The notes: generated from the sequence alone by a model not told the origin. A DNA stretch of 64,000 nucleotides from Clostridium cavendishii DSM 21758 (GCF_900141845.1 NZ_FQZB01000006.1:284273-348272), one strand, 5' to 3'. Positions 8,111 to 17,898 are shown, numbered from the stretch's first letter. Numbers and translations: made by a program.

Positions 8111-9565
8111 TTATGCTTCACTTATTTCTGACATATATGCATCATAGTCTTCTGCTATTTTGAAATATCCTTTTTTATTCTTCATATATTGAATTTGTGG
8201 TATAGCTAGTAATACTATTATTGATATTGCAACACCTACATATTGCATATTTTTCATAAGAACTCCTACAACTGGCCATACTGTTGCAAAATCAAAGTTT
8301 CCATGCCATCCACCATATTTAGCTAATCCAAAATAATATGCTGCAAAAGCTCCTCCTAAAACTTGTATTAAACCTGATACAAAAGGAATTATCATTGCTG
8401 CCCTTAATCCACCTTTTTTATTAGCAAATACTGCAAATGTTGCATTATCAAAAAATACTGGAACGAAACCTGTTATTATTAAAACTGGACTCTTAAATAC
8501 TACTAATCCTATTATTGCTATAAATTGTCCTACTGCCCCAAATAAGAATCCTATTGTTACTGCATTTGGATGTCCGAATCCATAAACTGCAGCACAGTCT
8601 ACTGCTGGCATTGAACCTGGTAATATTTTATTTGAAATCCCTTGGAATGATTCTGTTAATTCTGCAACGAACATTCTAACTCCAAGTTGTAATATACTTA
8701 AATAAACTGCAAAGTTTAATGATTTTTCCATTATATAAAACATAAAGTTTTGATTTTTAGCAAATCCTGTATCTATCTTATGCAATAGATCTGGTCCTAG
8801 AACTACCATTATTGCTCCAAAGAATGCCATCATTAATATTCCTGTTGCTACAACGTTATCACTGAATATTGATAAAAAACCTGGGAATTCTAAATCTTCA
8901 ATAGATTTTTCTTTGTTTCCTACTTTTTCTGCTATTTTATCTGTTAACCATACACCAAACATTTGTTGATGTCCTATAGCAAATCCGCCACCTTCTGTTA
9001 ACTCTTGACAAGCCTCTACTGTAAGATTAGCTGAAACTGCCCAATAAGTACCTAATAATAAACCTAACATAATAACTATTTTTATATCTTGTAATGCTGG
9101 AAATGCGAATAATACTAACCATAAAGCTGTTGATGATTGTTGAACCATTATGTGACCTGTAATAAATACTGTTCTAACTTTAGTGTACTTTCTAAATAGA
9201 ACTAATAAAATATTACACATAAATGCTACTAATAAAACTACCATCATCATAGAAAAAGATCTGCCTGTATTTTCTATAGCTGATTGAGCTGCTGTTTGCC
9301 CAAAATAAGGATCAATAACTGCTGCGGAGAGATTAAAACGATCTTTAAGACCTGCTAATATTGGTCGGAAATTACTTACTAATCCTGAGGCTGCTACATT
9401 AAGAATTAAATAACCAACCGTTGCTTTTATAAATCCTGCAAAAGCTTCATATATAGGCCTCTTTAATAATAGATATCCAATTAATACTATGAATCCTATA
9501 AAAAATGCTGGTTTGGTTAAAATGTTAATTTGAAAAAAACTCCATACATCCATTAAAAAGTTCAT
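8111..9565 (-). CDS. ulaA: Ascorbate-specific PTS enzyme IIC
   Basis: A 484-residue polytopic membrane permease with about 11 hydrophobic segments, the usual length of UlaA/SgaT. Family stretches visible: AAASGL-like loops in VGYLILNVAASGLVSNFRPI, FFGQTAAQSA-like YFGQTAAQSAIE near residue 88, GGGFAIGHQQMFG near residue 193 and AVYGFGHPNAV near residue 325. It transports L-ascorbate and, with UlaB and UlaC, phosphorylates it to L-ascorbate 6-phosphate. It lies between ulaC and ulaB in the operon. The start ATG follows a GAGGAGG element. Confidence 0.93.
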   Translation of the reverse strand: MNFLMDVWSFFQINILTKPAFFIGFIVLIGYLLLKRPIYEAFAGFIKATVGYLILNVAASGLVSNFRPILAGLKDRFNLSAAVIDPYFGQTAAQSAIENTGRSFSMMMVVLLVAFMCNILLVLFRKYTKVRTVFITGHIMVQQSSTALWLVLFAFPALQDIKIVIMLGLLLGTYWAVSANLTVEACQELTEGGGFAIGHQQMFGVWLTDKIAEKVGNKEKSIEDLEFPGFLSIFSDNVVATGILMMAFFGAIMVVLGPDLLHKIDTGFAKNQNFMFYIMEKSLNFAVYLSILQLGVRMFVAELTESFQGISNKILPGSMPAVDCAAVYGFGHPNAVTIGFLFGAVGQFIAIIGLVVFKSPVLIITGFVPVFFDNATFAVFANKKGGLRAAMIIPFVSGLIQVLGGAFAAYYFGLAKYGGWHGNFDFATVWPVVGVLMKNMQYVGVAISIIVLLAIPQIQYMKNKKGYFKIAEDYDAYMSEISEA

Positions 9566-9598
9566 CTTGATTTCCTCCTCTGTTTTTATTCTTAACGT

Positions 9599-10033
9599 TT
9601 ACAATAATGCCATTAAATCTTCTACTTGTTTTGCTTTTAATAATTTTTCAACTTTTTCTTCATTTTCTATAAATCCAACCATATTGACTAGATTCTGCAT
9701 GTGTAATTCATTGTTAGTTGATGCTAGAACAAAGAATAACTGTGCATCGTGCTCTGGATCATCACTAAAATGAACTGGTCTTTCTGTTTTCATAAAACAA
9801 ATTGCTGTTTCATTAACACCTTTTCCCTCTTGAGCATGTGGTATACATATATTAGGTGCAATAACTATATATGGACCATGTTTCTTTATACTAGCTATAA
9901 TTTCATCTACATAAAGTTTATCAACTGCATTTTGTTCAATTAGTGGCATACATGCTGCATGTACAGCTTCCTCCCAGTTGTCAAATCCCTCATGAAATGA
10001 ATATCTTTTCTTTTCTATTAACTCTTTTAACAT
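9599..10033 (-). CDS. ulaC: Ascorbate-specific PTS enzyme IIA
   Basis: A 144-residue IIA protein of the mannitol/fructose (PTS_EIIA_2) family. The phosphorylatable histidine is in APNICIPHAQEGKGV (about residue 66), and a second conserved segment LFFVLASTNNELHMQNL follows. It receives phosphate from HPr and passes it to UlaB. AAGGGGG precedes the ATG. A perfect hairpin separates it from ulaG upstream, and ulaA follows after 33 bases. Confidence 0.92.
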   Translation of the reverse strand: MLKELIEKKRYSFHEGFDNWEEAVHAACMPLIEQNAVDKLYVDEIIASIKKHGPYIVIAPNICIPHAQEGKGVNETAICFMKTERPVHFSDDPEHDAQLFFVLASTNNELHMQNLVNMVGFIENEEKVEKLLKAKQVEDLMALL

Positions 10034-10050
10034 ATTGTTTCCCCCTTGTA

Positions 10051-10083
10051 TTAATAGAGGGCAACTACTTTGCCCTCTATTAA
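10051..10083 (-). terminator. Strong intercistronic hairpin between ulaG and ulaC
   Basis: Perfect 14-bp inverted repeat TTAATAGAGGGCAA / TTGCCCTCTATTAA around a 5-base loop, immediately after the ulaG stop. There is no T tail on the minus strand, so partial termination or mRNA stabilisation that sets ulaG apart from the PTS genes is more likely than full termination. Confidence 0.55.
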
Positions 10084-10087
10084 ATTT

Positions 10088-11152
10088 TTATAAGAATGAG
10101 TTATATGGTAAATTTATTTCATTTGTGAAACAATCATCAAATCCTCTTGGATAGTGATATTCTATATTATCCTTATCTGTTGGGAATGTAAACTTACCTC
10201 CAACTTGCCATATGAATGGTTTAAATTTATATTGTAATCTATTTTTCTTCATATCATATAAAGCTAATATTTCATTTGTATCTGCTTGGAAGTTTGACCA
10301 TATATCATGATGGAATGGTATTACTACTTTAGTATTTAAAGCTTCTGCCATTCTTAAAATATCAACAGATGTCATTTTGTCTGTTATACCTCTTGGATTT
10401 TCACCATAAGAACCTAACGCTACATCTATTTGATGATCATTTCCATGTTTAGCATAATAATTTGAGTAATGTGAATCTCCACTATGATAAAGATTACCAC
10501 CTGGTGTTTTTATTAGATAGTTAACCGCCTTTATATCCATATTGATTGGCATTGTTCCTCTTAAGTCTCCATTTGGTGGACTTGTTATTAATGCTGTTCT
10601 ATCAAACGCTTCTAATGCTATTATTTCTATATCTTTAACTTTTATAATATCTCCTGGTTTTACTACTATACATCTTTCCTTTGGTACTCCCCATCCAATC
10701 CACTTGTCTACGCAAGCTTGTGGTCCTATAAAAGGAACTGTTTCATCACAATTTTTAATAACTGCTGCTGCTACATTAACATCTATATGATCATTGTGAT
10801 CATGTGTAGAAACTACTGCATCTATTTGCTTTATTCCAAATGGATCTAATACAAAAGGTGCTACTCTTAAATTAGGTTGAAGTTTTTTACCTCCACACAT
10901 TCTAGCCATTTGATGTTCTGGATCGATATACGGATTTTTCATTGTCCTCTTTCCACTTCCACACCAAAAATCTATACATATATTAGTATTTCCTTCACTC
11001 TTTACCCATATTCCTGTGCATCCTAACCACCACATTGAAAATGTACCTGGTTTAACAACTTCTCTTTCTATCTCTTCATTTAACCAAGTTCCCCATTCTG
11101 GAAATGTATTAAGTATCCATGATTCTCTTGTAATATCATTTACTTTTGCCAT
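10088..11152 (-). CDS. ulaG: L-ascorbate-6-phosphate lactonase UlaG
   Basis: A 354-residue metallo-beta-lactamase-fold hydrolase. The metal motif HxHxDH appears as VVSTHDHNDHIDV near residue 114; NLYHSGDSHYS (about residue 218) and VVIPFHHDIWSN (about residue 295) supply further ligands. This matches UlaG, which opens L-ascorbate 6-phosphate to 3-keto-L-gulonate 6-phosphate, the first cytoplasmic step. It is the first gene of the operon on the minus strand. The next enzyme, the decarboxylase UlaD, is not in the window. The start ATG is preceded by TAGGAGG. Confidence 0.94.
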   Translation of the reverse strand: MAKVNDITRESWILNTFPEWGTWLNEEIEREVVKPGTFSMWWLGCTGIWVKSEGNTNICIDFWCGSGKRTMKNPYIDPEHQMARMCGGKKLQPNLRVAPFVLDPFGIKQIDAVVSTHDHNDHIDVNVAAAVIKNCDETVPFIGPQACVDKWIGWGVPKERCIVVKPGDIIKVKDIEIIALEAFDRTALITSPPNGDLRGTMPINMDIKAVNYLIKTPGGNLYHSGDSHYSNYYAKHGNDHQIDVALGSYGENPRGITDKMTSVDILRMAEALNTKVVIPFHHDIWSNFQADTNEILALYDMKKNRLQYKFKPFIWQVGGKFTFPTDKDNIEYHYPRGFDDCFTNEINLPYNSFL

Positions 11153-11195
11153 TATTTACGCCTCCTAAGGTTTTATATTTATTCTTCTGTCTTTT

Positions 11196-11328
11196 TGTTC
11201 TTTTTGAACTTTTCGTTTGTTTATATTTATATATTACAATACTCATTCAAATAATTCAAGCTTTTTTAATCATTTTTTTATTTTTATCGTTTACATTAGT
11301 TTTTATTTGAACTTTTTGAACTTTTGTG
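11196..11328. promoter_or_regulatory. Repeated TTTGAACTTTT motifs upstream of ulaG
   Basis: TTTTTGAACTTTTCGTTT at 11201-11218 and a tandem TTTGAACTTTTTGAACTTTT at 11306-11325 lie in the 232-base region between ulaG and the divergent TPR-like gene. A DeoR-family regulator is encoded 1.1 kb away, and UlaR of Escherichia coli is of that family. These are candidate operators. The same letters also occur in the terminator stem at 12193-12229, so some resemblance may be chance. Confidence 0.4.
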
Positions 11329-11384
11329 TTAACATTTAAATATAAACTACAAAAAATATTAAAATAAATAGGAGATGTGATAAA

Positions 11385-12188
11385 ATGTTCACCGCATGGT
11401 CATCATCTAAATTGAAAAAATATAAAAATCTAATAAACTATAGTCTTTATACCATGTTCTTTGTTTATATAATTTATCTTATTTTGAAAGAACCTAATGT
11501 TTTAGGTAAAATACCCTATTTTTTAATTTTACTTATATTTGGAACTTTAACTTTTTTAAATGAATACTTAAAAAGTCTATATACTAAAAGTATTCTTTTA
11601 CTAACTGATAGTTGTAATCCAAAAGAAGGCTTAAAACTTATTAAATTAATTGAACGTTTAGATCTTTTTAAATCATATAAAAATTCTATAATAATTTTCA
11701 AATTACTTGCTTTAAGAGACTTAGGAAACATTGATGAATTATTAAAATATGCAAATTCACTAGATATAGACCATTTACATTTTAATAAAGATATTATTTT
11801 AATATATAACTATACTCTTTTTATGTCATATATAGATATAAAAAATGATGATAAAGTACTAACTTATTATAAAAATCTAATTTCCATAAAAAAAGAAAAT
11901 AATTGTCCTAATTTATTTTCTTGGAGTGAACTAAATGGAATTTATCATCTTTATAATAATAATTTGATTGAATCCAAGAAACACTTTAACAAAGTTAAAA
12001 CTAATGAAATGAATACAAGAGAAAGACTTCATTTCTTTTTTAACTTATCAAAGCTTTGCATTGCTCAAAAAGAATATGATTATTCTTTAAAATATTTAAA
12101 CAATATTACTTCAATCGAAAATGATCTTTCAATAAATTGTGAAGCTCAAAGTATATTAAACTCTCTTTATAAAAACAAGAAAGTTTAA
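11385..12188 (+). CDS. Membrane-anchored TPR-like protein of unknown function
   Basis: A 267-residue protein with two transmembrane helices near residues 18-33 and 42-60, then a soluble helical region of about 190 residues. The latter has TPR-like helix pairs (for example FFNLSKLCIAQKEYDYSLKY near residue 225, preceded by SKKHFNKVKTNEMNTRERL). No catalytic motif is visible. It is divergent from ulaG and followed by its own terminator, then by a DeoR-type regulator. It could act as a protein-protein scaffold. Any link to ascorbate metabolism is only positional. An AGGAGATG element lies before the ATG. Confidence 0.7.
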   Translation: MFTAWSSSKLKKYKNLINYSLYTMFFVYIIYLILKEPNVLGKIPYFLILLIFGTLTFLNEYLKSLYTKSILLLTDSCNPKEGLKLIKLIERLDLFKSYKNSIIIFKLLALRDLGNIDELLKYANSLDIDHLHFNKDIILIYNYTLFMSYIDIKNDDKVLTYYKNLISIKKENNCPNLFSWSELNGIYHLYNNNLIESKKHFNKVKTNEMNTRERLHFFFNLSKLCIAQKEYDYSLKYLNNITSIENDLSINCEAQSILNSLYKNKKV

Positions 12189-12192
12189 TTAT

Positions 12193-12229
12193 AAAAGTTC
12201 AATAAAACTCGATTACCATTGAACTTTTT
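12193..12229 (+). terminator. Rho-independent terminator
   Basis: Stem AAAAGTTCAAT / ATTGAACTTTTT with a 14-base loop lies just after the TPR-like gene and ends in a T run. Confidence 0.65.
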
Positions 12230-12443
12230 GAATTATTATATTATAATAAATTTGCACTATTAATAAATAGAAAATATAAACAATACTATATTTAATTTCA
12301 ATATTTTCTACAATTTACTTGAAAATAAAAGTTTTATAGACCTTATAAGACTCTAAATAGAATAGATTAATATATTAACCTATTTTAAAATAATTAATTA
12401 TAAGTACATTTTATATAACTTTTCTAAATACGGGAGGTTAACT

Positions 12444-13256
12444 ATGAACAAAAATGAAGAAATAACTCAAACTAAAGGTATTGTTTCCAATAGACGAAAT
12501 GATATTTTATCTTACTTACAAGAACACAAAGTAGCTAAAACAAACGAGCTTTCAGAATTACTATCAATATCACCACTTACTGTACGTCGTGATCTTCAAT
12601 CTTTAGAAGAAGAAGGTCTAGTTAAAAGATTTTATGGTGGGGTTTCATTAATAGAGAATCCTATTGTTACTTCAAGTATATCTAATCCACCAACAGTATC
12701 TTTAACAAAAAAAGCTTTAGCTAAATATGCGGCTTCTCTTGTAAATGATGGTGATACAATATTTATAAATTCAAGCTCTACAGCTCTTCTATTACTAGAA
12801 TACTTAGATAAAAAACAAGTTGTTGTTGTAACTAACAATGGTAATGCATTAAAAAGTAAAGTAGGACCTAATGTAGAACTTGTCTTAACTGGCGGAGAAC
12901 TTCATGGCAGAAAACGTTCAATGGTTGGCGATTTTGCTACACTTATTCTTTCAATGGTTACTGCTGATAAATGTTTCTTAGGTGTGAGCGGAATAAGTTC
13001 TGACTCAGGAATAAGTACTTCTGTTCTTAAAGAAACTCTTATAAACAAAAAAATGATTGAGCGTTGTAATGGTCCTATTTATATTCTTGCTGATAGTTCT
13101 AAAGTCGAAAAGCATCATAACTTTTCAAGTGGAGATATAACTGATATTTCACATCTTATAACTGATGACAATGTCTCTAATGACCAAATTGCAGCATTTA
13201 ATTCAAAAAATGTTGAAGTTATAACAATTGATTGTAACGATAAGCAAGATATTTAA
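12444..13256 (+). CDS. DeoR/GlpR family transcriptional regulator
   Basis: A 270-residue repressor. An N-terminal winged helix-turn-helix covers residues about 18-72 (RRNDILSYLQEHKVAKTNEL, then SISPLTVRRDLQSLEEEGLV, RFYGGVSL). The DeoR C-terminal sensor domain, with a ribose-5-phosphate-isomerase-like fold, covers about residues 90-245 (FINSSSTALLLLEYL, VVTNNGNALKS, LTGGELHGRKRSMVG, KCFLGVSGISSDSGIST, LADSSKVEKHHNF). Such proteins bind phosphorylated sugars. Its closeness to the ula operon makes an UlaR-like role likely, sensing L-ascorbate 6-phosphate. It could also regulate the chemoreceptor genes downstream. GGGAGG precedes the ATG. Confidence 0.88.
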   Translation: MNKNEEITQTKGIVSNRRNDILSYLQEHKVAKTNELSELLSISPLTVRRDLQSLEEEGLVKRFYGGVSLIENPIVTSSISNPPTVSLTKKALAKYAASLVNDGDTIFINSSSTALLLLEYLDKKQVVVVTNNGNALKSKVGPNVELVLTGGELHGRKRSMVGDFATLILSMVTADKCFLGVSGISSDSGISTSVLKETLINKKMIERCNGPIYILADSSKVEKHHNFSSGDITDISHLITDDNVSNDQIAAFNSKNVEVITIDCNDKQDI

Positions 13257-13275
13257 AAAGCAATATAAATTTTTT

Positions 13276-13302
13276 AGGGGCAGTTCACTATGAACTGCCC
13301 CT
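13276..13302 (+). terminator. Terminator of the DeoR-family gene
   Basis: Perfect inverted repeat AGGGGCAGTTCA / TGAACTGCCCCT with a 3-base loop and a short T-rich tail on the plus strand. It lies between convergent genes and may serve both. Confidence 0.75.
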
Positions 13303-13309
13303 TTGTTTG

Positions 13310-15319
13310 CTAAATTTTAAATCTATCAACATTTCCCATAAGTTTTTTACTCATATCTGTTAATAAATTTAACGAACCTGATATTTCTTCCGTTGATTCA
13401 CTCATTTCTTGTGTTGAAGCTGATATTTCTTCTGAAGATGCAGACACTTCTTCTGCTATTGATGAAGCACTTTCTAGTTTTCCTAAAATGACTTCTTTAC
13501 TATTATTCAAATTTTCTACTGAATCAGTTGCAACACTCATTTTAGGGGTTATCTCATCTACTGCAACTGTTATTGTTTCAAAGGATTTTATTGCTGTATA
13601 TATATTTCCTTCTTGATTCTTTAGTTCATCTTTAACAGTATCTGTTGTACCAACCATAACCCCAGTTTCTTTTGATATCTCAGATATAAGATTTGAAATA
13701 TTCACAGAAGAATCTCTACTTTGTTCTGCAAGTTTTCTTATCTCATCAGCTACTACTGAGAATCCTTTACCTGATTCTCCTGCCCTGGCTGCTTCAATTG
13801 CTGCATTTAACGCTAGTAAATTTGTTTGTTCTGATATACTGTTTATAAGATTAGTTATTTCATTTATCTTTGTTACATTTTGTCCAACATTCTGAATTTT
13901 CACTATTAAATCATTAAAGGATTCATTAACATTTTTAACTGATTGTATAACATTTCCCATATCCTTGTTACTATTATCAGCCATAGTTTTTATATTGTTA
14001 GTATTTACATCAACTTCCTTTATTACATTAACTACACCATCTAGCTTTGCACTAAATTCTTGCAATATTCCTGTTATATCCACTAAATCTGATGCTTGTT
14101 CTACAGTTCCTTTTGCCACATCATTTGTTGCTACTGATATATTTTGGCTTGATGAATGAAGCTCCTGTGCAACTGTTGAAAGATTTTCTGACTGAACATC
14201 AATACTGGATGAACTTTCCTTTATATCATTAATCATATCAACCATCGATTTTTTCATAACATTTAGAGACTTAGCCATCTGCCCTATTTCATCTTTCCTA
14301 CTTAATATTTCCTCCGAAGTTTCTTTGGATAAATCTCCTTCTGACATTGTTTTTAATTGTTCCATTGACATTTTTATTGGTTTTATTATAGTTTTTGATA
14401 TAAGTGAAACTATAATTCCTCCTGATATTATGAATAGTACTGAAACTATGGCAATTCCTATTTTTAATCCCGTTACTTCCTTTAATATTTCGTCAGTTTC
14501 AATATCTAATGCAACTGACCAACCAGTATTTTTTACTGGAGCATAACCAACATAATCTGATACACCTTTATATGTATATTCTCCTACACCAGTTTGTCCT
14601 TCTACCATTTTCTTTTCTATTTCAACTATTGATTTAAGCTCTGGATCTTTTTTCACATCTTCTAAATCATTTGATTTGGATGTTACTAAATCTTTATCCT
14701 TATCAGCTATTGTAACTCCTGATTTATTAATCATAAATGCTTCACCGGTTTTTCCAAACTTAAATTCATCAGTATATTTACTTAATTCATTTCCTTCTCT
14801 AACAGCCGTTAATACACCTATTACCTTACCATTATTTTTAATTGGTACATTATAAAGCACTATAACTTTACCATCACTTTTACTAACTATAGGATCAGAT
14901 ACATTACTTGTTCCCGATAAAGCCTTTTTAAAACTTTCTTCCTCCTTAACATTAAATTCTTTACCTTCTGTATCTATTGCTTTTCCTTCAATGTCTTCTA
15001 TTGTCATAGAAACATGTCCAGCTCTTTCCTTTTCAGCTAAAAGCACATCTAATTTTTCCTTTATAGGTATATTTTCATCTTTTAACTTTGGATTCTCAGC
15101 TAATAACTCTGAAACTTTTATTTGTATATTAATTTCTTTCTCTATGTTACCAGCTAATTGTTCAGACATCACTGGTAATGTAGTTTTCACAGTAGCTACT
15201 AAAGATTTCTTTGAAATATATAAAGCTATTAATGAAACTCCTGTGCAAATTATAACTATTAAAGCTATAAAACTCGTTATTAATTGACTTTTAATACTTC
15301 TAAATTTTAATTTTTTCAA
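13310..15319 (-). CDS. Methyl-accepting chemotaxis protein 1
   Basis: A 669-residue chemoreceptor. TM1 lies at about residues 12-34, followed by an extracytoplasmic Cache-type sensor domain (to about 285), TM2 (about 288-308), a HAMP domain, and the cytoplasmic signalling coiled coil with the conserved tip EQTNLLALNAAIEAARAGE. It starts with TTG (15317-15319) behind AGAGGAGAG. The signalling half is almost identical to the two paralogues downstream of 15575, while the sensor domain differs. The predicted output is control of CheA. C-terminal glutamate/serine-rich repeats (SSSEEIS-type) are methylation-helix-like. Confidence 0.93.
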   Translation of the reverse strand: MKKLKFRSIKSQLITSFIALIVIICTGVSLIALYISKKSLVATVKTTLPVMSEQLAGNIEKEINIQIKVSELLAENPKLKDENIPIKEKLDVLLAEKERAGHVSMTIEDIEGKAIDTEGKEFNVKEEESFKKALSGTSNVSDPIVSKSDGKVIVLYNVPIKNNGKVIGVLTAVREGNELSKYTDEFKFGKTGEAFMINKSGVTIADKDKDLVTSKSNDLEDVKKDPELKSIVEIEKKMVEGQTGVGEYTYKGVSDYVGYAPVKNTGWSVALDIETDEILKEVTGLKIGIAIVSVLFIISGGIIVSLISKTIIKPIKMSMEQLKTMSEGDLSKETSEEILSRKDEIGQMAKSLNVMKKSMVDMINDIKESSSSIDVQSENLSTVAQELHSSSQNISVATNDVAKGTVEQASDLVDITGILQEFSAKLDGVVNVIKEVDVNTNNIKTMADNSNKDMGNVIQSVKNVNESFNDLIVKIQNVGQNVTKINEITNLINSISEQTNLLALNAAIEAARAGESGKGFSVVADEIRKLAEQSRDSSVNISNLISEISKETGVMVGTTDTVKDELKNQEGNIYTAIKSFETITVAVDEITPKMSVATDSVENLNNSKEVILGKLESASSIAEEVSASSEEISASTQEMSESTEEISGSLNLLTDMSKKLMGNVDRFKI

Positions 15320-15538
15320 TTTAGTTCTCTCCTCTTATAATTTATTTTATCCCCTTACGTTTTCTTATTATCTTGACGCTTTTATACTATCATCATATTT
15401 CATATTTTTCTAACTTTATACAAATAAATTTATAGGCAAAAATTCAAAAAAACTTAAAATTTATCATTAATTTTAATATTTTATTTATAATAATTTAACA
15501 ATTTATTATATTTACAAACAAATTCTTAAATCAATAAA

Positions 15539-15568
15539 GAAAGACATTAGCATAGGCTAATGTCTTTC
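15539..15568 (-). terminator. Terminator of chemoreceptor gene 2
   Basis: Perfect stem GAAAGACATTAGC / GCTAATGTCTTTC with a 4-base loop, just beyond the stop of the gene at 15575. It is followed by a short T-rich tract on the minus strand. Confidence 0.75.
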
Positions 15569-15574
15569 TTCGTT

Positions 15575-17584
15575 CTAAATTTTAAATCTATTAACATTTT
15601 CCATTAATCTTTTACTCATACCTGTTAATGAATCTAACGAAGATGATATTTCTTCTGTTGATTTACTCATTTCTTGTGTTGATGCTGCTATTTCTTCTGA
15701 GGATGCTGATACTTCTTCTGCTATTGCTGAAGCACCTTCTACCTTACCTAAGATAACATCTTTACTTTCATTTAATATCTCAACTGACTCATTTGCAATG
15801 TTCATTTTTGGAGTTATTTCATCTACTGCCACAGTTATTGTTTCAAAGGATTTTATAGCTGTATAAATATTTCCTTCTTGATTCTTTAACTCTTCCTTAA
15901 CAGTATCTGTTGTTCCGACCATTACTTGAGTTTCCTTTGATATCTCAGATATAAGATTTGAAATATTTACAGAGGAATCTCTACTTTGCTCCGCAAGCTT
16001 TCTTATTTCATCAGCTACTACTGAGAATCCCTTACCTGCTTCTCCTGCTCTAGCTGCTTCAATTGCTGCATTTAAAGCTAATAAATTTGTTTGTTCTGAT
16101 ATACTGTTTATAAGATTAGTTATTTCATTTATCTTTGTAACATTTTCTCCAACATTCTGAGTTTTTAATATTAAATCATTAAATGATTCGTTAACATTTT
16201 TAACTGATTGTATAACATTTCCCATATCTCTGTTACTATTATCAGCCATAGTTTTTATATTGTTAGTATTTACATCAACTTCTTTTATTATATTAACTAC
16301 ACCATCTAATTTTGCACTAAATTCTTGTAATATTCCTGTTATATCTACTAAGTCTGATGCTTGTTCTACAGTTCCTTTTGCAACATCATTTGTTGCTACT
16401 GATATATTTTGGCTTGATGAACTTAATTCTTCTGCAACAGCTGAAAGATTGTCTGATTGTGCATCGATGTTACCTGAACTTACTTTTATATCATTAAGCA
16501 TAGAAACCACTGATTCTTTCATAACATCTAAAGCGTGTGCCATTTGACCTATTTCATCTTGTCTATCTAATATTTCTTTTGAAGTTTCTTCACTTAAATC
16601 TCCTTCTGAAATTGTCTTTAATTGTTTAACTGACATATTTATTGGCTTTGTTATAGTTCTTGATATAAGTGAAACTATAAAGCTACCAATTACTATAAAA
16701 ATTAATGCCACTATTGCAATACTTATTTTTAAAGTAGTTAATTCACTTAATATTTCATTTGTTTCAATAGCTATAGCTATTGACCATCCTGTACTTTTTA
16801 TTGGAGCATAGCCTACATACTTTGATTTACCACTATAGTTATATTCCCCTGATCCAGTTTCTCCTGCTATCATTTTCTTTTCTATATTAACTATAGATTG
16901 AAGTGCAGAATCCTTTTTTAAATTCTCGATATCATTATCTTGTGATAAGACTAAATCTTTATTGTTGTGTGCTATAGTTGTTCCTGATTTATTAAGCATA
17001 AATGCTTGTCCAGTTTTTCCAACTTTAATATCATTAGTGTGAGTACTTAATTCATTACCATCTCTTACAGCAGTAAGAACTCCTATAACAGTACCATTTT
17101 CTTTAATTGGAACACTATAAACAACTATTACCTTACCATCTACCTTAGATACTATTGGATCTGATATAGCACTTTTTCCACTTGCAGCTTTTTTAAAGAA
17201 ATCTCTTTCAGCACTGTTCTCTTGTTTCCCCTCAATAGTATTTCCATTTCCATTAAGTTCTTCAAGGCTCATATCTATAAATCCTGTTCTTTTAGCTTCC
17301 TTTGTAAGTAATGCTAACTTTTCACTTATAGGAACATCTTTACTTATTATTTTTTCATTTTCGGCTAAAGTCTCTAACATACCAATCTGTACATTTAATG
17401 AATTTTCAACAGAACTTGCTGCTTCCTTTGCTACTTCTGGTAATGTAGTGTTTACAGTATTTACTAACGATTTCTGAGAAATATATAATGCAATTAGAGC
17501 AACGCCTACACAAATTGTTACTATTAGCGCTATGAAGCTTACCAGTAACTGGCTCTTCAAACTTTTGAATTTAACTTTTTTCAT
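15575..17584 (-). CDS. Methyl-accepting chemotaxis protein 2
   Basis: Same 669-residue length and architecture as its neighbours: TM1 (about 12-34), Cache-type sensor, TM2 (about 285-308), HAMP and signalling domain ending in NVNRFKI. The sensor domain has its own sequence (for example DMSLEELNGNGNTIEGKQE near residue 110), so its ligand probably differs. Proteins of this type cluster at the cell pole with CheA and CheW. The ATG follows GGGAGG. It has its own upstream region and terminator, so it is an independent transcription unit. Confidence 0.93.
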   Translation of the reverse strand: MKKVKFKSLKSQLLVSFIALIVTICVGVALIALYISQKSLVNTVNTTLPEVAKEAASSVENSLNVQIGMLETLAENEKIISKDVPISEKLALLTKEAKRTGFIDMSLEELNGNGNTIEGKQENSAERDFFKKAASGKSAISDPIVSKVDGKVIVVYSVPIKENGTVIGVLTAVRDGNELSTHTNDIKVGKTGQAFMLNKSGTTIAHNNKDLVLSQDNDIENLKKDSALQSIVNIEKKMIAGETGSGEYNYSGKSKYVGYAPIKSTGWSIAIAIETNEILSELTTLKISIAIVALIFIVIGSFIVSLISRTITKPINMSVKQLKTISEGDLSEETSKEILDRQDEIGQMAHALDVMKESVVSMLNDIKVSSGNIDAQSDNLSAVAEELSSSSQNISVATNDVAKGTVEQASDLVDITGILQEFSAKLDGVVNIIKEVDVNTNNIKTMADNSNRDMGNVIQSVKNVNESFNDLILKTQNVGENVTKINEITNLINSISEQTNLLALNAAIEAARAGEAGKGFSVVADEIRKLAEQSRDSSVNISNLISEISKETQVMVGTTDTVKEELKNQEGNIYTAIKSFETITVAVDEITPKMNIANESVEILNESKDVILGKVEGASAIAEEVSASSEEIAASTQEMSKSTEEISSSLDSLTGMSKRLMENVNRFKI

Positions 17585-17898
17585 TTTTAATCCTCCCTAT
17601 GTTTATCCTTTGTTCAACTTTATTTCTAATTAATTTTTTATAATAATTATTCACCTCAAAAAAATAAATTTTATCTATAATAAAAAATCCTCCCTTCTAA
17701 TAAAAATCTTTTTTATTAAAATTTCCTTCTAATATTTAATTTTCGTGATATTAATTTTTTACTTAATCCAAAAAATTTATGTAATTTTATACATGAACTT
17801 AATATTATTGAATATATGATCTTTAAAAACACTTAGAACTGCAACAAAGAAGGATTTTTACATTTTCTGTATGTAAAAATCCTTTTCAATATTAATTA
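17585..17898. other. Intergenic region between chemoreceptor genes 2 and 3
   Basis: 314 bases of very AT-rich sequence holding the Shine-Dalgarno region of chemoreceptor gene 2 at one end and the terminator of gene 3 (17850-17884) at the other. I see no further gene or convincing promoter in it. Confidence 0.5.
17850..17884 (-). terminator. Terminator of chemoreceptor gene 3
   Basis: Stem AAGGATTTTTACAT / ATGTAAAAATCCTT with a 7-base loop, 15 bases after the stop of the gene at 17899. Confidence 0.75.

Noticed and set aside
10542..10790. Open frame on the plus strand inside ulaG
   Set aside because: It is a shadow of the ulaG coding sequence; similar shadows occur inside the chemoreceptor, recD2, PTS and metK genes.
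12193..12234. Further copies of the TTGAACTTTT motif upstream of the DeoR-type gene
   Set aside because: They form the two arms of a terminator hairpin after the TPR-like gene and are better explained by that.
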